Positions 27,275-40,562 of a stretch of 64,000 bases of DNA are shown one piece after another. The notes under the pieces are model-generated. The model ran no database searches and was not told where the DNA came from. It was given only the letters and a program-made list of their open reading frames with translations. The translations under genes were made by a program, and so were the position numbers. Each line of letters begins with the position of its first letter. Within the stretch, counting starts at the first letter, position 1. Source of the DNA: Xanthomonas vesicatoria ATCC 35937 (GTDB lineage Bacteria; Pseudomonadota; Gammaproteobacteria; Xanthomonadales; Xanthomonadaceae); the NCBI RefSeq assembly GCF_001908725.1, contig NZ_CP018725.1, positions 744,001 through 808,000 of the forward strand. Reading direction: 5' to 3'.

Positions 27275-28627
27275 ATGCACGACCCACTTTTGCGCGACGA
27301 CGCGCAGGCGCTGCAGACACCGGCGCAGCTGGACGCGTTCTGGATGCCCTTCACAGCGAACCGGCAGTTCAAGGCACGCCCTCGTCTGCTCGCCTCGGCC
27401 GCCGGCATGCACTACCGCGATATCGACGGCCGGCAGATCCTCGATGGCACTGCAGGCCTGTGGTGCTGCAATGCCGGGCACGCGCGTGAGCGGATCGTGG
27501 CGGCAATCCGCGAACAGGCCGGCACGCTGGATTTCGCTCCGACCTTTCAGATGGGCTCGCCGCTGCCTTTTGTACTGGCGCAGCGTCTGGCCGCGATCGC
27601 GCCCCCCGGCCTGGGCCATGTGTTCTTCACCAACTCCGGATCGGAGGCGGTGGATAGCGCGATGAAGATCGTGCTGGCATACCACCGGCTGCGCGGCGAA
27701 GGCCAGCGCACGCGTTTCATCGGCCGCGAGAAGGCCTATCACGGGGTCGGCTTCGGAGGTATGTCGATCGGCGGGCTGCCCAATAACCGCAAGTGGTTTG
27801 GCCCGCTGCTGGCCGGCACGGACCATCTGCGCCACACGCTGGATCTGCAGCGCAACGCCTATTCGCGCGGTCTGCCGACGTATGGCGCGGAGCTGGCCGA
27901 CGATCTGGAGCGCCTGATCACCCTGCACGACGCCTCCACGATTGCCGCAGTGTTCGTCGAACCGGTGTCCGGCTCGGCCGGCGTGATCCTGCCGCCGGAA
28001 GGCTACCTGCAACGATTGCGCGCCATCTGCGACCGACACGATATCCTCCTGGTGTTCGACGAGGTGATCACCGGCTTTGGCCGCGTCGGCGAGGCGTTCG
28101 CCGCGCAGCGCTTCGGCGTCACACCCGACATCATCACTGCCGCCAAGGGACTGACCAGCGGCACCGTGCCGATGGGCGCGGTGCTGGTGGCCGATGCGAT
28201 CCATGACGCCTTCATGCACGGGCCGCATAACGCCATCGAGCTCTTCCACGGCTACACCTATTCCGGCCACCCGCTGGCTTGCGCCGCTGCGATTGCGACT
28301 TTGGACACCTACGCCGAAGAAGGCCTGTTTTCTGCTGCGATCACGCTGGGCCCGCAGTGGGAAGACGCGCTGCACAGCTTGCGGGGCCTGCCGCACGTGA
28401 TCGACATCCGCAACATCGGCCTGATCGGCGCGATCGAGCTGGCGCCGCGCGATGGCGCCCCCGGCGCGCGCGGCTACGAGGTGTTCGAACGCTGCTTCCA
28501 CGACGGCGGCCTGCTGGTGCGCGTCACCGGGGATGTAATCGCGCTGTCGCCACCGTTGATCGTGACCCCCGAGCAGATCGGGCAAATGGTCGAGACCCTG
28601 GCCGGCATCCTGCGCCAGGTGGATTAG
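27275..28627 (+). CDS. Omega-amino acid:pyruvate aminotransferase, class III
   Basis: PLP-dependent transaminase, about 450 residues, using beta-alanine or similar omega-amino compounds with pyruvate. Signatures are 'LDAFWMPFTANRQFKARPRLL' and 'GTAGLWCCNAGHARERI' at the N-terminus, 'NSGSEAVDSAMKI', 'FDEVITGFGRVG' and the Schiff-base lysine in 'TAAKGLTSG'. I chose the ATG with GGAG six bases upstream; an in-frame GTG lies five codons earlier. It is divergent from the formate operon. It could also accept GABA or polyamine-derived amines, linking it to the puu genes. Confidence 0.9.
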   Translation: MHDPLLRDDAQALQTPAQLDAFWMPFTANRQFKARPRLLASAAGMHYRDIDGRQILDGTAGLWCCNAGHARERIVAAIREQAGTLDFAPTFQMGSPLPFVLAQRLAAIAPPGLGHVFFTNSGSEAVDSAMKIVLAYHRLRGEGQRTRFIGREKAYHGVGFGGMSIGGLPNNRKWFGPLLAGTDHLRHTLDLQRNAYSRGLPTYGAELADDLERLITLHDASTIAAVFVEPVSGSAGVILPPEGYLQRLRAICDRHDILLVFDEVITGFGRVGEAFAAQRFGVTPDIITAAKGLTSGTVPMGAVLVADAIHDAFMHGPHNAIELFHGYTYSGHPLACAAAIATLDTYAEEGLFSAAITLGPQWEDALHSLRGLPHVIDIRNIGLIGAIELAPRDGAPGARGYEVFERCFHDGGLLVRVTGDVIALSPPLIVTPEQIGQMVETLAGILRQVD

Positions 28628-28861
28628 CAAGGCAGCCGGCATGCTCGGATGACAGGCGGTGATGCGCGCCACTGACCTGGTCCGCATGGCCGCATCGCGT
28701 TGGTACCTGGCGTCAGCGAGTGGCGTCATGACAGCCCGCCGACGGCGCGCCCGGCCGGTCGTAATGGCGCCCGCGTGTCACGGGCGTGGGCACCACGTCA
28801 AGCGCGCAAAGCCGGAGCAGGCTCTCTACAATGCCGGCCCCGTACTCCCCGCAGTTGCCCC

Positions 28862-29716
28862 ATGAACATCGTTGTCAAAGAAGAACTCAAGGCTTATATC
28901 GACCCGCTGACACCCGACGAGCACGAGGCGCTGCAGCGCAGCCTGCTGGCCGAAGGCTGTCGCGATGCCTTGGTGCTGTGGGGCGATGTGCTGGTAGACG
29001 GCCACAACCGCTACGGCATCTGCCAGAAGCACGGACTGCCCTTCCAAACCGTGCAAAACCCACGCTTCCAATCGATGCAGGACGTGCATCTGTGGATGAT
29101 CGAGCAGCACCTTGGCCGACGCAGCGTCTCCGACTTCCAGCGCGGCGTGCTGGCACTGCGCAAGCGCGAGATCCTGGCCGCACGCCGGCGCAGCCAGCGC
29201 GACGCCGATGCCGCCGCAGAGGCGCCAGCGGTCGACGACCAGCAAGCCGACACCAGCCTCGACGAAAGCGCCGCCCGCACCACCGACGACACCGACAGCC
29301 CGCCGTGGGAGGAAACCTCCACTCCGGTGAGCCGCGCTGAGCTGGCACGCGAAGCACGCCTGAGCAGCAACCAGGTGGTGATGATCGAACGCATCCACAA
29401 ACAGGCCGCACCGGAAGTGGTGCAGGCAGTGAAGGCCGGCGAGATCTCGATCAGCGCCGCGGCCGCCGTGGCCACGCTATCGGAAGACGAACAACGTGCC
29501 GCCGCGCAGGCCGGCAAGGCAGAACTCAAGCAGGCCGCCAAGCGCGTGCGCGACGCCAAGCGCAAACCCAAGCCCGACGAGGCCGAAGGCGGCGAAGCCG
29601 AGCGCCGCGATCTCAAGGCCTTGCAGCGCCGCGTGACCGAGCTGGAAAACGAAAACGCCGCGCTGCAGTCCAAGGTGACCGCATTGCAGGCGCAGCTGGA
29701 GCGGCTGCGCGGCTAA
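28862..29716 (+). CDS. ParB-like nuclease/partition-domain protein with C-terminal coiled coil
   Basis: The 284-residue protein starts with a short ParB-like N-terminal domain ('LTPDEHEALQRSLLAEGCRDALVLWGDVLVDGHNRYGICQ'). A low-complexity acidic linker (about 100-155) and a helical part with an HTH-like 'ISISAAAAVATLSEDEQ' follow. The C-terminus is a heptad-type coiled coil ('LQRRVTELENENAALQSKVTALQAQLERL'). It lacks a partner ATPase gene and is far from an evident origin. Such proteins are often labelled plasmid replication/partition related. A DNA-binding, dimerising regulator is the most that can be inferred. Confidence 0.8.
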   Translation: MNIVVKEELKAYIDPLTPDEHEALQRSLLAEGCRDALVLWGDVLVDGHNRYGICQKHGLPFQTVQNPRFQSMQDVHLWMIEQHLGRRSVSDFQRGVLALRKREILAARRRSQRDADAAAEAPAVDDQQADTSLDESAARTTDDTDSPPWEETSTPVSRAELAREARLSSNQVVMIERIHKQAAPEVVQAVKAGEISISAAAAVATLSEDEQRAAAQAGKAELKQAAKRVRDAKRKPKPDEAEGGEAERRDLKALQRRVTELENENAALQSKVTALQAQLERLRG

Positions 29717-29745
29717 GCGCCCAGCCGCCGGCCAACAGCCATCCT

Positions 29746-29812
29746 GTAGGAGCGCACCTGGGCGCGACTGAGCCTTCTCGCGAAAGCCCGTCGCGCCCGG
29801 GTGCGCTCCTAC
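29746..29812. repeat. REP-like palindrome (GTAGGAGCGC type)
   Basis: Left arm GTAGGAGCGCACCTGGGCG and right arm CGCCCGGGTGCGCTCCTAC pair over almost their full length around a short loop. It lies 30 bases after the ParB-like gene and resembles the GTAGGAGC REP elements common in Xanthomonas, Stenotrophomonas and Pseudomonas. It probably also acts as a 3' mRNA structure. Confidence 0.8.
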
Positions 29813-29922
29813 GACAGCACAGGCGCTTGGTCGCCCCGTTGCAAGCACGGCTGCCAACATCGGCCCGCAAGCGCCACCTGCCGTGGACATGCCCTGGTCA
29901 AACGACTCGGTACACTTCGGGC

Positions 29923-31227
29923 ATGGAACCCAGTCTCAGTACGTCTCGCCCCATCGATCCCCGTCGTGCCCAGCTGCAGCGCATGAAGCTGTTGGCGGTA
30001 GCCTTGCTGCTGGCGATGTTTGCCGGCTTTGTCGTCAGCCACCTGATGGGCGAACAAGGCATCTGGGCATGGGTGTCGGCCTTCTGCGAAGCGGCCACCG
30101 TCGGCGCATTGGCCGACTGGTTTGCCGTGGTGGCCTTGTTTCGCCGTCCGATGGGCCTGCCGATCCCGCATACCGCCATCCTGCCGCGCGGCAAGGAACG
30201 GCTGGCCGACGGCCTGGCGGTATTCGTGCGCGACCAGTTCCTCGCCCCGGCTGCGTTGATGGACAAGCTGCGCGTGTTCGATCCCGCCAGCCGCCTGGGC
30301 GAATGGCTGGCCAAGCCCGAACAGGCACGTATGCTCGCGCAGATGGCACGCGGCTGGATGTTGCAGGCGTTGGAGTTGCTGGACGAAGCCGCAGTGCGAA
30401 GCGCCATCCAGCGCTTTGTGGTGGATCGCCTGCGCAAATGGAATGCGGCCGCCACCGCGGGCGATGTGATGGCGCTGCTCACCACCGATGGCCGCCATCA
30501 GAAGTTGCTGGACGAAGTGCTGCTGCGGCTGGGCGAATGGCTGGACCAGGAACAGGTCAAGACCCGCGCCTCAGCATTGATCGTGCGGTATGCGCGCCGC
30601 GAGTGGCCCAAGCTGGTTGGCACGGTGAACTGGGTCAAGCCGATCGAAGAGATCGGCGATAGCCTCGCCGACCGCATGGCGCGCGCGGCCATCGAAGAGT
30701 TGCAGGACATCCTCAAGACACCCGAGCATCCAATCAGGCTCGACTACGAAGCGTGGCTGCAACGTTACATCGCGCGCTTGCGCGATGACCCGGAGATGGC
30801 CGTGCGCGTTGAAGAACTCAAGCAACGCGCGATCGAACATCCTGCCTTGCAGGAATACGTGCAGGGCCTGTGGGGCGAAATCCGCGACGCGCTGCGCAAC
30901 GATCTGGCACGTGAAGAATCATCGATGGCCGCACAGATGGAGCGCTCGATGCAATCACTCGGCCAGGCGCTGTCGCAAGATCCCTCGCTGCGCGATGCAC
31001 TCAATCAGCATATGCTGCAGGCAGCCGACAAACTCACGACGCGGCTGCGTGCATCGGTCACCGACCACATTGCATCGACAGTGAAAAGTTGGGACGAACG
31101 TCACCTCGTCGAACAATTGGAATTGGGTGTCGGGCGCGATCTGCAATACATTCGCTTCAACGGAACGTTGGTCGGTGGATTGATCGGCCTTGCCCTTCAC
31201 GCATTATCGATCTGGCTATCGTTCTGA
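29923..31227 (+). CDS. DUF445 family membrane protein
   Basis: The 434-residue protein has an N-terminal hydrophobic region ('LLAVALLLAMFAGFVVSHLM' and 'AATVGALADWFAVVALF'), a long helical soluble middle rich in charged residues, and a final C-terminal membrane segment ('YIRFNGTLVGGLIGLALHALSIWL'). 'GALADWFAVVALFRRPMGLPIPHTAILP' is the family signature. The topology fits a membrane-spanning or envelope-bridging helical protein. The function of DUF445 is not established. The ATG at MEPSLSTS was preferred over a longer low-quality extension. Confidence 0.87.
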   Translation: MEPSLSTSRPIDPRRAQLQRMKLLAVALLLAMFAGFVVSHLMGEQGIWAWVSAFCEAATVGALADWFAVVALFRRPMGLPIPHTAILPRGKERLADGLAVFVRDQFLAPAALMDKLRVFDPASRLGEWLAKPEQARMLAQMARGWMLQALELLDEAAVRSAIQRFVVDRLRKWNAAATAGDVMALLTTDGRHQKLLDEVLLRLGEWLDQEQVKTRASALIVRYARREWPKLVGTVNWVKPIEEIGDSLADRMARAAIEELQDILKTPEHPIRLDYEAWLQRYIARLRDDPEMAVRVEELKQRAIEHPALQEYVQGLWGEIRDALRNDLAREESSMAAQMERSMQSLGQALSQDPSLRDALNQHMLQAADKLTTRLRASVTDHIASTVKSWDERHLVEQLELGVGRDLQYIRFNGTLVGGLIGLALHALSIWLSF

Positions 31228-31378
31228 TGCACTGACATGACGTTGATCGCCCAATAGGACAGCATGCAGCAACTGGGGACGCTGCACGCATCCAAATGAT
31301 CGTCAGGCGGTACCGCGAGGTCGACGTTGCCGTCGGCCTGGACACTGGGCACGCAACAGGCAAGGCGAAGGAACGAAA

Positions 31379-35473
<4,095 letters not shown>

Positions 35474-35507
35474 CGGCGATCTCCCGTACCGTCTGCAAGG
35501 ACCACCC

Positions 35508-36500
35508 ATGCCGTCCCGCCCCTTGCTGTGTGTCGACGACGAATCCAGCAACCTGGCAACCCTGCGCCAGTTGCTGCGTGACGACTTCCCGCTGGTGTTC
35601 GCCAAAACCGGGGGCGAGGCGCTGGACGCGGTGGCGCGCCACGCACCGGCATTGATCCTGCTGGATGTCGAACTCCCCGACATGGATGGTTATGCGGTCG
35701 CGCGCACGCTCAAGCAACAACCCTCCAGCACGGCCATCCCGATCCTGTTCGTGACCTCGCGCAACAGCGAGCACGACGAGCGCGCTGGGCTGGAAGCGGG
35801 CGCGGCCGATTACGTCAGCAGGCCCTATTCGCCGGCCCTGCTCAAGGCGCGTATCAACACCCAGCTTAGGCTGGCCGAAAACGCGCGGCTGGCGCAGCAA
35901 TACCGCGATGCGATTCACTTGCTGGGCACCGCCGGCCAGGGTCAGGACGCGGACACCGGCGCGCATATCTGGCGCATGGCGGTGTATGCCCGTGTCCTGG
36001 CCGAAGCCGCCGGCTGGTCGCCGCAACAGGCCCAGACCCTGCAGGACGCCGCACCGCTGCACGACGCCGGCAAGATCGCCGTGCCCGGCAGCATCCTGCA
36101 CAAGCCAGATACGCTGGACGAGCACGAACGCTCGGTAGTGCGGCAGCACCCACAGGCCGGTCACGATCTGCTGCGGCACGGACGCGGACCGGTGTTTCAA
36201 CTGGCCGCCGAAATCGCGCTGCATCACCACGAATGCTGGGACGGCAGCGGATATCCCACCGGACTGGCCGGCGAGGCCATTCCGGAATCGGCCCGCATCG
36301 TCGCGGTGGCCGACGTGTTCGACGCGCTCTGCGGGCGGCGCGCCTACAAGGCGCCATGGACGGTAGAAGACGCGATGCGCAAGCTGGAAAGCATGGCGGG
36401 CAAGCAACTGGAACCGCGCCTGGTGCGGCATTTCCACGATGCGCTGCCAAGGATCCTGGAGATCAAGGACGCCTGGGACAGCCGAACCGCGCAGCGCTGA
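35508..36500 (+). CDS. Response regulator with HD-GYP domain (cyclic-di-GMP phosphodiesterase)
   Basis: The 330-residue protein has a receiver domain with acceptor Asp53 (LLDVELPDMDG), then an RpfG-like HD-GYP domain: His185-Asp186 in HDAGKIAVP, the metal-binding 'HHHECWDGSGYPTGL' with the GYP motif at 248-250, and 'ARIVAVADVFDAL'. It should hydrolyse cyclic-di-GMP when phosphorylated. It is paired with the hybrid kinase upstream; I chose the ATG 34 bases after that stop. It is not rpfG itself, because the rpfC/rpfF neighbours are absent. Confidence 0.92.
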   Translation: MPSRPLLCVDDESSNLATLRQLLRDDFPLVFAKTGGEALDAVARHAPALILLDVELPDMDGYAVARTLKQQPSSTAIPILFVTSRNSEHDERAGLEAGAADYVSRPYSPALLKARINTQLRLAENARLAQQYRDAIHLLGTAGQGQDADTGAHIWRMAVYARVLAEAAGWSPQQAQTLQDAAPLHDAGKIAVPGSILHKPDTLDEHERSVVRQHPQAGHDLLRHGRGPVFQLAAEIALHHHECWDGSGYPTGLAGEAIPESARIVAVADVFDALCGRRAYKAPWTVEDAMRKLESMAGKQLEPRLVRHFHDALPRILEIKDAWDSRTAQR

Positions 36501-37039
36501 CCCAGCGCTTCAAGCACGGCGAGCTGTATCGCCTTGTGCATGCTGCGAGCTGCGTCGTGCTTGGTGCTAGCGAGCCACGCACGATCCGCGTGCTCATCAC
36601 TCCCTTCTCGCACCGGGGTGGCGCGCAGCGCCGGATGAGGGGACGGCGGCGCCATCGACACCCACGCACCCAGACCTCACCGTCACCCGACGCGGTTGCG
36701 CCACCGCACGCGCTGCCTCACGCACGGCCCGAACGCTGGCAGCTCCTTTTTCCCGCTTGAGACGGCCATCAGCGACAGATAGCGCGGCAATCAGCGCACC
36801 TCTTCAAGCCACCAAACACGATCACATCCGGCCACTCCACTTGGCAGATCGCCCCACTCAAGAGTCCGCTCCGGCCAACGCAGAAATGCACCGCCCAAAC
36901 GCACGCAGCGTTGCCGCCACGTGCTTGAACCGCGCGCTACGCAAGCGGACAATATCCATGTTGCGCCGCACAACACCGTGCGACGCGGGCTGTTCCGGCG
37001 CTCCAGCGCCGTAGACGCGGCCCGGCAACCGAGAACCCG
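36501..37039. other. Intergenic stretch without a gene
   Basis: 540 bases between the HD-GYP regulator and the MFS gene. Apart from a reversed copy of the CCTCATCCG repeat it shows no recognisable structure, and the open readings here are short and of poor codon quality. The promoter of the MFS gene should lie near its right end. Confidence 0.5.
36601..36642. repeat. Dispersed CCTCATCCG-family repeat, reversed copy
   Basis: Read on the minus strand it is CCCTCATCCGGCGCTGCGCGC followed by CACCCCGGTGCGAGAAGGGA. This is the same architecture as the elements at 11.8 and 12.4 kb, with a different loop. Orientation is opposite. Confidence 0.55.
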
Positions 37040-38476
37040 ATGTCTTCCAGCGTGTCCGAGGCCGGCGTGACGCCGCCGCGTTATCCCGACTACCGCATCA
37101 TTTCGCTGATCCTGGCGTGCGCCATTTTCATGGAGCAGATGGACGCCACGGTGCTGGCAACCGCACTGCCAACGCTGGCGCGCGACTTCGGTGTGGCCGC
37201 GCCGGCCATGAGCATCGCCATGACCAGCTATCTGCTGGCACTGGCGGTGCTGATCCCGGCCAGCGGCGCGATCGCCGACCGCTTCGGCCTGCGCCGCGTG
37301 TTCGGCGCTTCGATCTGGGTCTTCGTGGGCGGCTCGATCCTGTGTTCGCTGGCAGACAGCCTGCCCACCATGGTGGCCGCACGCGTGCTGCAAGGCGCCG
37401 GCGGCGCGATGATGGCCCCGCTGGGACGGCTGATCCTGCTGCGCACCGTGGAGCGCCGCCATCTGGTGTCGGCGATGGCCTGGACGCTCGTCCCCGCCTT
37501 CATCGGCCCGATGCTGGGCCCGCCGCTAGGGGGCTTTTTCGTGTCGTATCTGGATTGGCGCTGGATCTTCTACATCAACGTACCGATCGGCATCGCCGGC
37601 TTTTTGCTGGTGCGCCGTTTCATCCCGGAAATTCCCACCGACACCGCACCGGCGCGTTTCGACCTGCGTGGCTTCGTGTTGTGCGGCATGGCGCTGGGCT
37701 GCTTGTTGTTCGGCCTGGAAATGGTCAGCCAGCAGGACGGCATCGGCATGGCCAGCTGGTTGCTGGCCATCGGCGCGGCCGCGTCCGTGGGATATCTGTG
37801 GCATGCCCGCCACCACCCTGCACCGCTGCTGGATCTGACCCTGCTGCGGATCGACTCGTTCCGTCTGTCGGTGATCGGGGGCGCACTGATGCGCATCACC
37901 CAGGGCGCGCAACCGTTCCTGTTGCCGTTGTTGTTCCAGATCGGCTTCGGCTTCAGCGCCGCGCACAGTGGGCGGCTGATTCTGGCCACCGCACTCGGCG
38001 CATTGCTGATGCGCAGCATCACTCCGCAATTGCTGCGCCGCTTCGGCTACCGCAACAGCCTGATCGGCAATGGCATCCTGGCCAGCCTGGGATACATGGT
38101 GTGCGCACTGTTCCGGCCAGACTGGCCGCCGGCGCTGATGTTCGGCCTGCTGCTGTGCTGCGGTGCCTTCATGTCGTTCCAGTTTGCCGCCTACAACACC
38201 ATCGCCTATGAAAACGTGCCCAGCGCGCGCATGAGCCGCGCGAGCAGCCTGTACACCACCTTGCAGCAGCTGATGCTGTCGGTGGGTGTCTGCGCCGGCG
38301 CGATGATTCTCAAGCTGGCGATGCTGGCCGGCGATCACACCCAGCCCGCGCAACGCGATTTTTCGCTGGCGTTCTGCGTGGTCAGCCTGATTTCGCTCAG
38401 CGCCACCTGGTGGCATGTGCGCTTCGACAAGCACGCCGGGCAGGAAATGAGCGGACACCGCGCTTCGCGCGGCTGA
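37040..38476 (+). CDS. Multidrug MFS transporter, DHA2 family (MdtD-like)
   Basis: The 478-residue inner-membrane antiporter has 'MEQMDATVLATALPTLARDFG' in helix 1 (14-helix-family motif D1), the loop 'GAIADRFGLRRVFG', 'AARVLQGAGGAMMAPLGRLILL', and motif C 'PAFIGPMLGPPLGGFFVSYLDWRWIFYINVPIG'. It stands alone, with no adaptor or outer-membrane partner. It probably exports drugs or toxic metabolites; the substrate is unknown. Confidence 0.9.
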   Translation: MSSSVSEAGVTPPRYPDYRIISLILACAIFMEQMDATVLATALPTLARDFGVAAPAMSIAMTSYLLALAVLIPASGAIADRFGLRRVFGASIWVFVGGSILCSLADSLPTMVAARVLQGAGGAMMAPLGRLILLRTVERRHLVSAMAWTLVPAFIGPMLGPPLGGFFVSYLDWRWIFYINVPIGIAGFLLVRRFIPEIPTDTAPARFDLRGFVLCGMALGCLLFGLEMVSQQDGIGMASWLLAIGAAASVGYLWHARHHPAPLLDLTLLRIDSFRLSVIGGALMRITQGAQPFLLPLLFQIGFGFSAAHSGRLILATALGALLMRSITPQLLRRFGYRNSLIGNGILASLGYMVCALFRPDWPPALMFGLLLCCGAFMSFQFAAYNTIAYENVPSARMSRASSLYTTLQQLMLSVGVCAGAMILKLAMLAGDHTQPAQRDFSLAFCVVSLISLSATWWHVRFDKHAGQEMSGHRASRG

Positions 38477-38784
38477 CCCACCTGTGGCGTGACCGGCGGG
38501 CGGGCACCGCCGTCAGCCGATATCGACAGAGACACCGCAGCTCCTGCACTTCATCAGCATTTACTGTCGCAGGTGCTGACCACAATGGGTTTGCAACGTG
38601 CCCCTGCGCTTCGATTTCATGACGTCACGCAACTTGCTGCAGTCATGCGGCGATCAATGCGCGTGGCGAGCACGAAGGATCTGCAGGACCACTCACGCAT
38701 TACATGGCGTGTCAGGACGCGTGCTTTTCTCGCCGCGCGGCTTGACCGGCGCAATCGCGCAAGGTGCGCATGCACCTGTGCCCG
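38477..38784. other. Convergent intergenic stretch, nothing recognised
   Basis: About 310 bases between the MFS gene and the tetR gene, which face each other. I see no gene, repeat or clear terminator hairpin. Confidence 0.45.
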
Positions 38785-39360
38785 CTAGTTGGACGGTTGC
38801 AACGACGACAGGATCTGGTCGCGACATACCGCAATGATTTCGTCTGCCAGTGGCGAATCGTTCGGGCAGGAGCGCGACAGCACGATGGCGCCGATCGCAT
38901 GCGCCATCATGTCCAGGTTGCTGGTGCGCTCCTGTGCCGCCTCGGCAGTGCCGGGCGCGGCGCCGCTACGGTCGAGCGCAGCCAGCAGGTTTTCGACCCC
39001 GACAGCAAACGCTTCGCGCACTTCCTGCGGCTGACGCGCAGCGTCGGCGCCCAGCGCAGCCATCGTGCAACCGGTGGCGGGGTTGTCGCGATGCCCGCGC
39101 GACAGATAGAAGTTCACGAAATCCGTCTTGTTCGCGTGCTCGGTCTGTGCCGCGACGTTGGCCAGCCCGCAGGCAGCCGATTCGGCCATCAGATCCGCCT
39201 TGGAGCGGAACTGCTTGTAGAAGCCACCGTGGGTGAACCCTGCCGCAGCCATCAGATCGGCGATGCCGATCCCTTCATAACCGCGTTCGCGAAACAACAC
39301 CCCGGCCGTCTCGACGACGTGCGCGCGGTTTGCCTGCGCTTGTGCCTTGGTCACTTTCAT
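38785..39360 (-). CDS. TetR family transcriptional regulator
   Basis: A 191-residue repressor. N-terminal HTH: 'VVETAGVLFRERGYEGIGIADLMAAAGFTHGGFYKQFRSKADLM', the canonical TetR_N helix set, followed by a ligand-binding C-terminal half. The ATG has a GGAGGG ribosome site; a longer reading crosses the promoter and is rejected. It is divergent from the short-chain dehydrogenase. A perfect 8-base inverted repeat in the shared spacer is the likely operator, so it probably represses itself and that gene. Confidence 0.92.
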   Translation of the reverse strand: MKVTKAQAQANRAHVVETAGVLFRERGYEGIGIADLMAAAGFTHGGFYKQFRSKADLMAESAACGLANVAAQTEHANKTDFVNFYLSRGHRDNPATGCTMAALGADAARQPQEVREAFAVGVENLLAALDRSGAAPGTAEAAQERTSNLDMMAHAIGAIVLSRSCPNDSPLADEIIAVCRDQILSSLQPSN

Positions 39361-39406
39361 CGTTGGGACCCTCCGTGGGTGCGGGACGTTGTAGAACGCC
39401 AGCATA

Positions 39407-39430
39407 CTTTGATGTTGCACATCATCAAAG
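39407..39430. promoter_or_regulatory. Probable TetR operator between tetR and the SDR gene
   Basis: The arms CTTTGATG and CATCAAAG are perfectly complementary with an 8-base spacer, the usual size of TetR-family operators. A TTGACA hexamer begins three bases after it, followed by AT-rich CATAAT, forming the likely promoter of the dehydrogenase gene. Confidence 0.65.
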
Positions 39431-39548
39431 CATTGACATTTTAGATTTTGGTCATAATCATTAAGGTGCCCTGCGAGCAACGCCATTGCTCGCTCCGCTT
39501 CGACCCCACGCTCTGGGCATCTGCCCCGACCAACCGCAAGGAACTTCC

Positions 39549-40337
39549 ATGACAACCCTCCCCGCTGTCCTCATCACTGGCGCCTCCACCGGTATCGGCG
39601 CCGTCTACGCCGAACGCTTCGCCCAACGCGGCCATAACCTGGTGCTTGTCGCGCGCGACAAGACACGCCTGGACGCCCTGGCCGCGCGCCTGCACGACAG
39701 CCACCAGGTCACCGTCGATGCGCTGCAGGCCGACCTGACCCAGCCTGCCGACCTCAGCAAGGTCGAAGCGCGCCTGCGCGACGACGCGCAGATCGGCATC
39801 CTGGTCAACAATGCCGGCATCGCGCAATCCGGCGGCCTCGTGCAACAAAACGCCGAGGGGATCGATCGCCTGATCGCGCTCAACATCACCGCGTTGACGC
39901 GCCTTTGTGCCGCCGTCGCACCACGCTTTGCGCAATCCGGCAGCGGCGCCATCGTCAATCTCGGCTCGGTCGTTGGGCTGGCTCCGGAATTCGGCATGAC
40001 TGCGTATGGCGCAACCAAGGCGTTCGTTCTGTTCCTGTCGCAGGGGCTGCACGTGGAGCTTGGCGCCAAGGGCGTGTACGTGCAGGCCGTCCTGCCGGCC
40101 GGCACGCGCACCGAAATCTGGGAGCGCGCCGGTATCGACATCAACACGCTGAGCGATCTGATGGACGTTGGCGAATTGGTCGATGCCGCGCTGATCGGCT
40201 TCGATCGCCGCGAGCTGGTGACGATTCCGCCGTTGCATGCAGCCGAGCGCTGGGATGCACTGGATGGCGCACGTCAGGGCTTGCTGTCGGACATCCGGCA
40301 GGCGAACGCCGCGGAGCGCTATCGACCGGCGGCCTGA
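39549..40337 (+). CDS. Short-chain dehydrogenase/reductase
   Basis: NAD(P)-dependent oxidoreductase of the classical SDR type, 262 residues. It has the cofactor motif TGASTGIG at residues 10-17, 'NNAGIA', the catalytic Ser in 'NLGSVVGLAP' and the YxxxK pair in 'YGATK'. The ATG has an AAGGAA ribosome site. Its expression is probably controlled by the divergent TetR repressor. The substrate is unknown; a xenobiotic carbonyl is plausible for a TetR-paired SDR. Confidence 0.92.
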   Translation: MTTLPAVLITGASTGIGAVYAERFAQRGHNLVLVARDKTRLDALAARLHDSHQVTVDALQADLTQPADLSKVEARLRDDAQIGILVNNAGIAQSGGLVQQNAEGIDRLIALNITALTRLCAAVAPRFAQSGSGAIVNLGSVVGLAPEFGMTAYGATKAFVLFLSQGLHVELGAKGVYVQAVLPAGTRTEIWERAGIDINTLSDLMDVGELVDAALIGFDRRELVTIPPLHAAERWDALDGARQGLLSDIRQANAAERYRPAA

Positions 40338-40448
40338 GCGGCATTCACTCAGCGCCGGTCTGAGTGGCGAAGGCTGCCGGGCCTGCGCTGATCTGCCGTG
40401 CACTCTGACTGCTGCAGGACTCAAGAAACCGCAGCAGTCTGGACGCCA

Positions 40449-40486
40449 TCACGCAAAAGGCCGCCCGAGGGCGGCCTTTTGCGTGA
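40449..40486. terminator. Bidirectional terminator between the SDR gene and gdh
   Basis: A perfect 18-base inverted repeat (TCACGCAAAAGGCCGCCC and its complement) with a 2-base loop, containing a GC-rich stem flanked by A4 and T4. It lies between two convergent genes and can terminate both. Confidence 0.8.
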
Positions 40487-40562
40487 CAGACAACAACGGT
40501 CATCACCGATGACGGGCAACGTGACAGCGGCGCGTGCCCCGCTGTCACGCCACGGCACGCGC

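Noticed and set aside
35508-36500. Naming the HD-GYP regulator rpfG
   Set aside because: The neighbours are a CHASE hybrid kinase, not rpfC/rpfF, so it is a paralogue.
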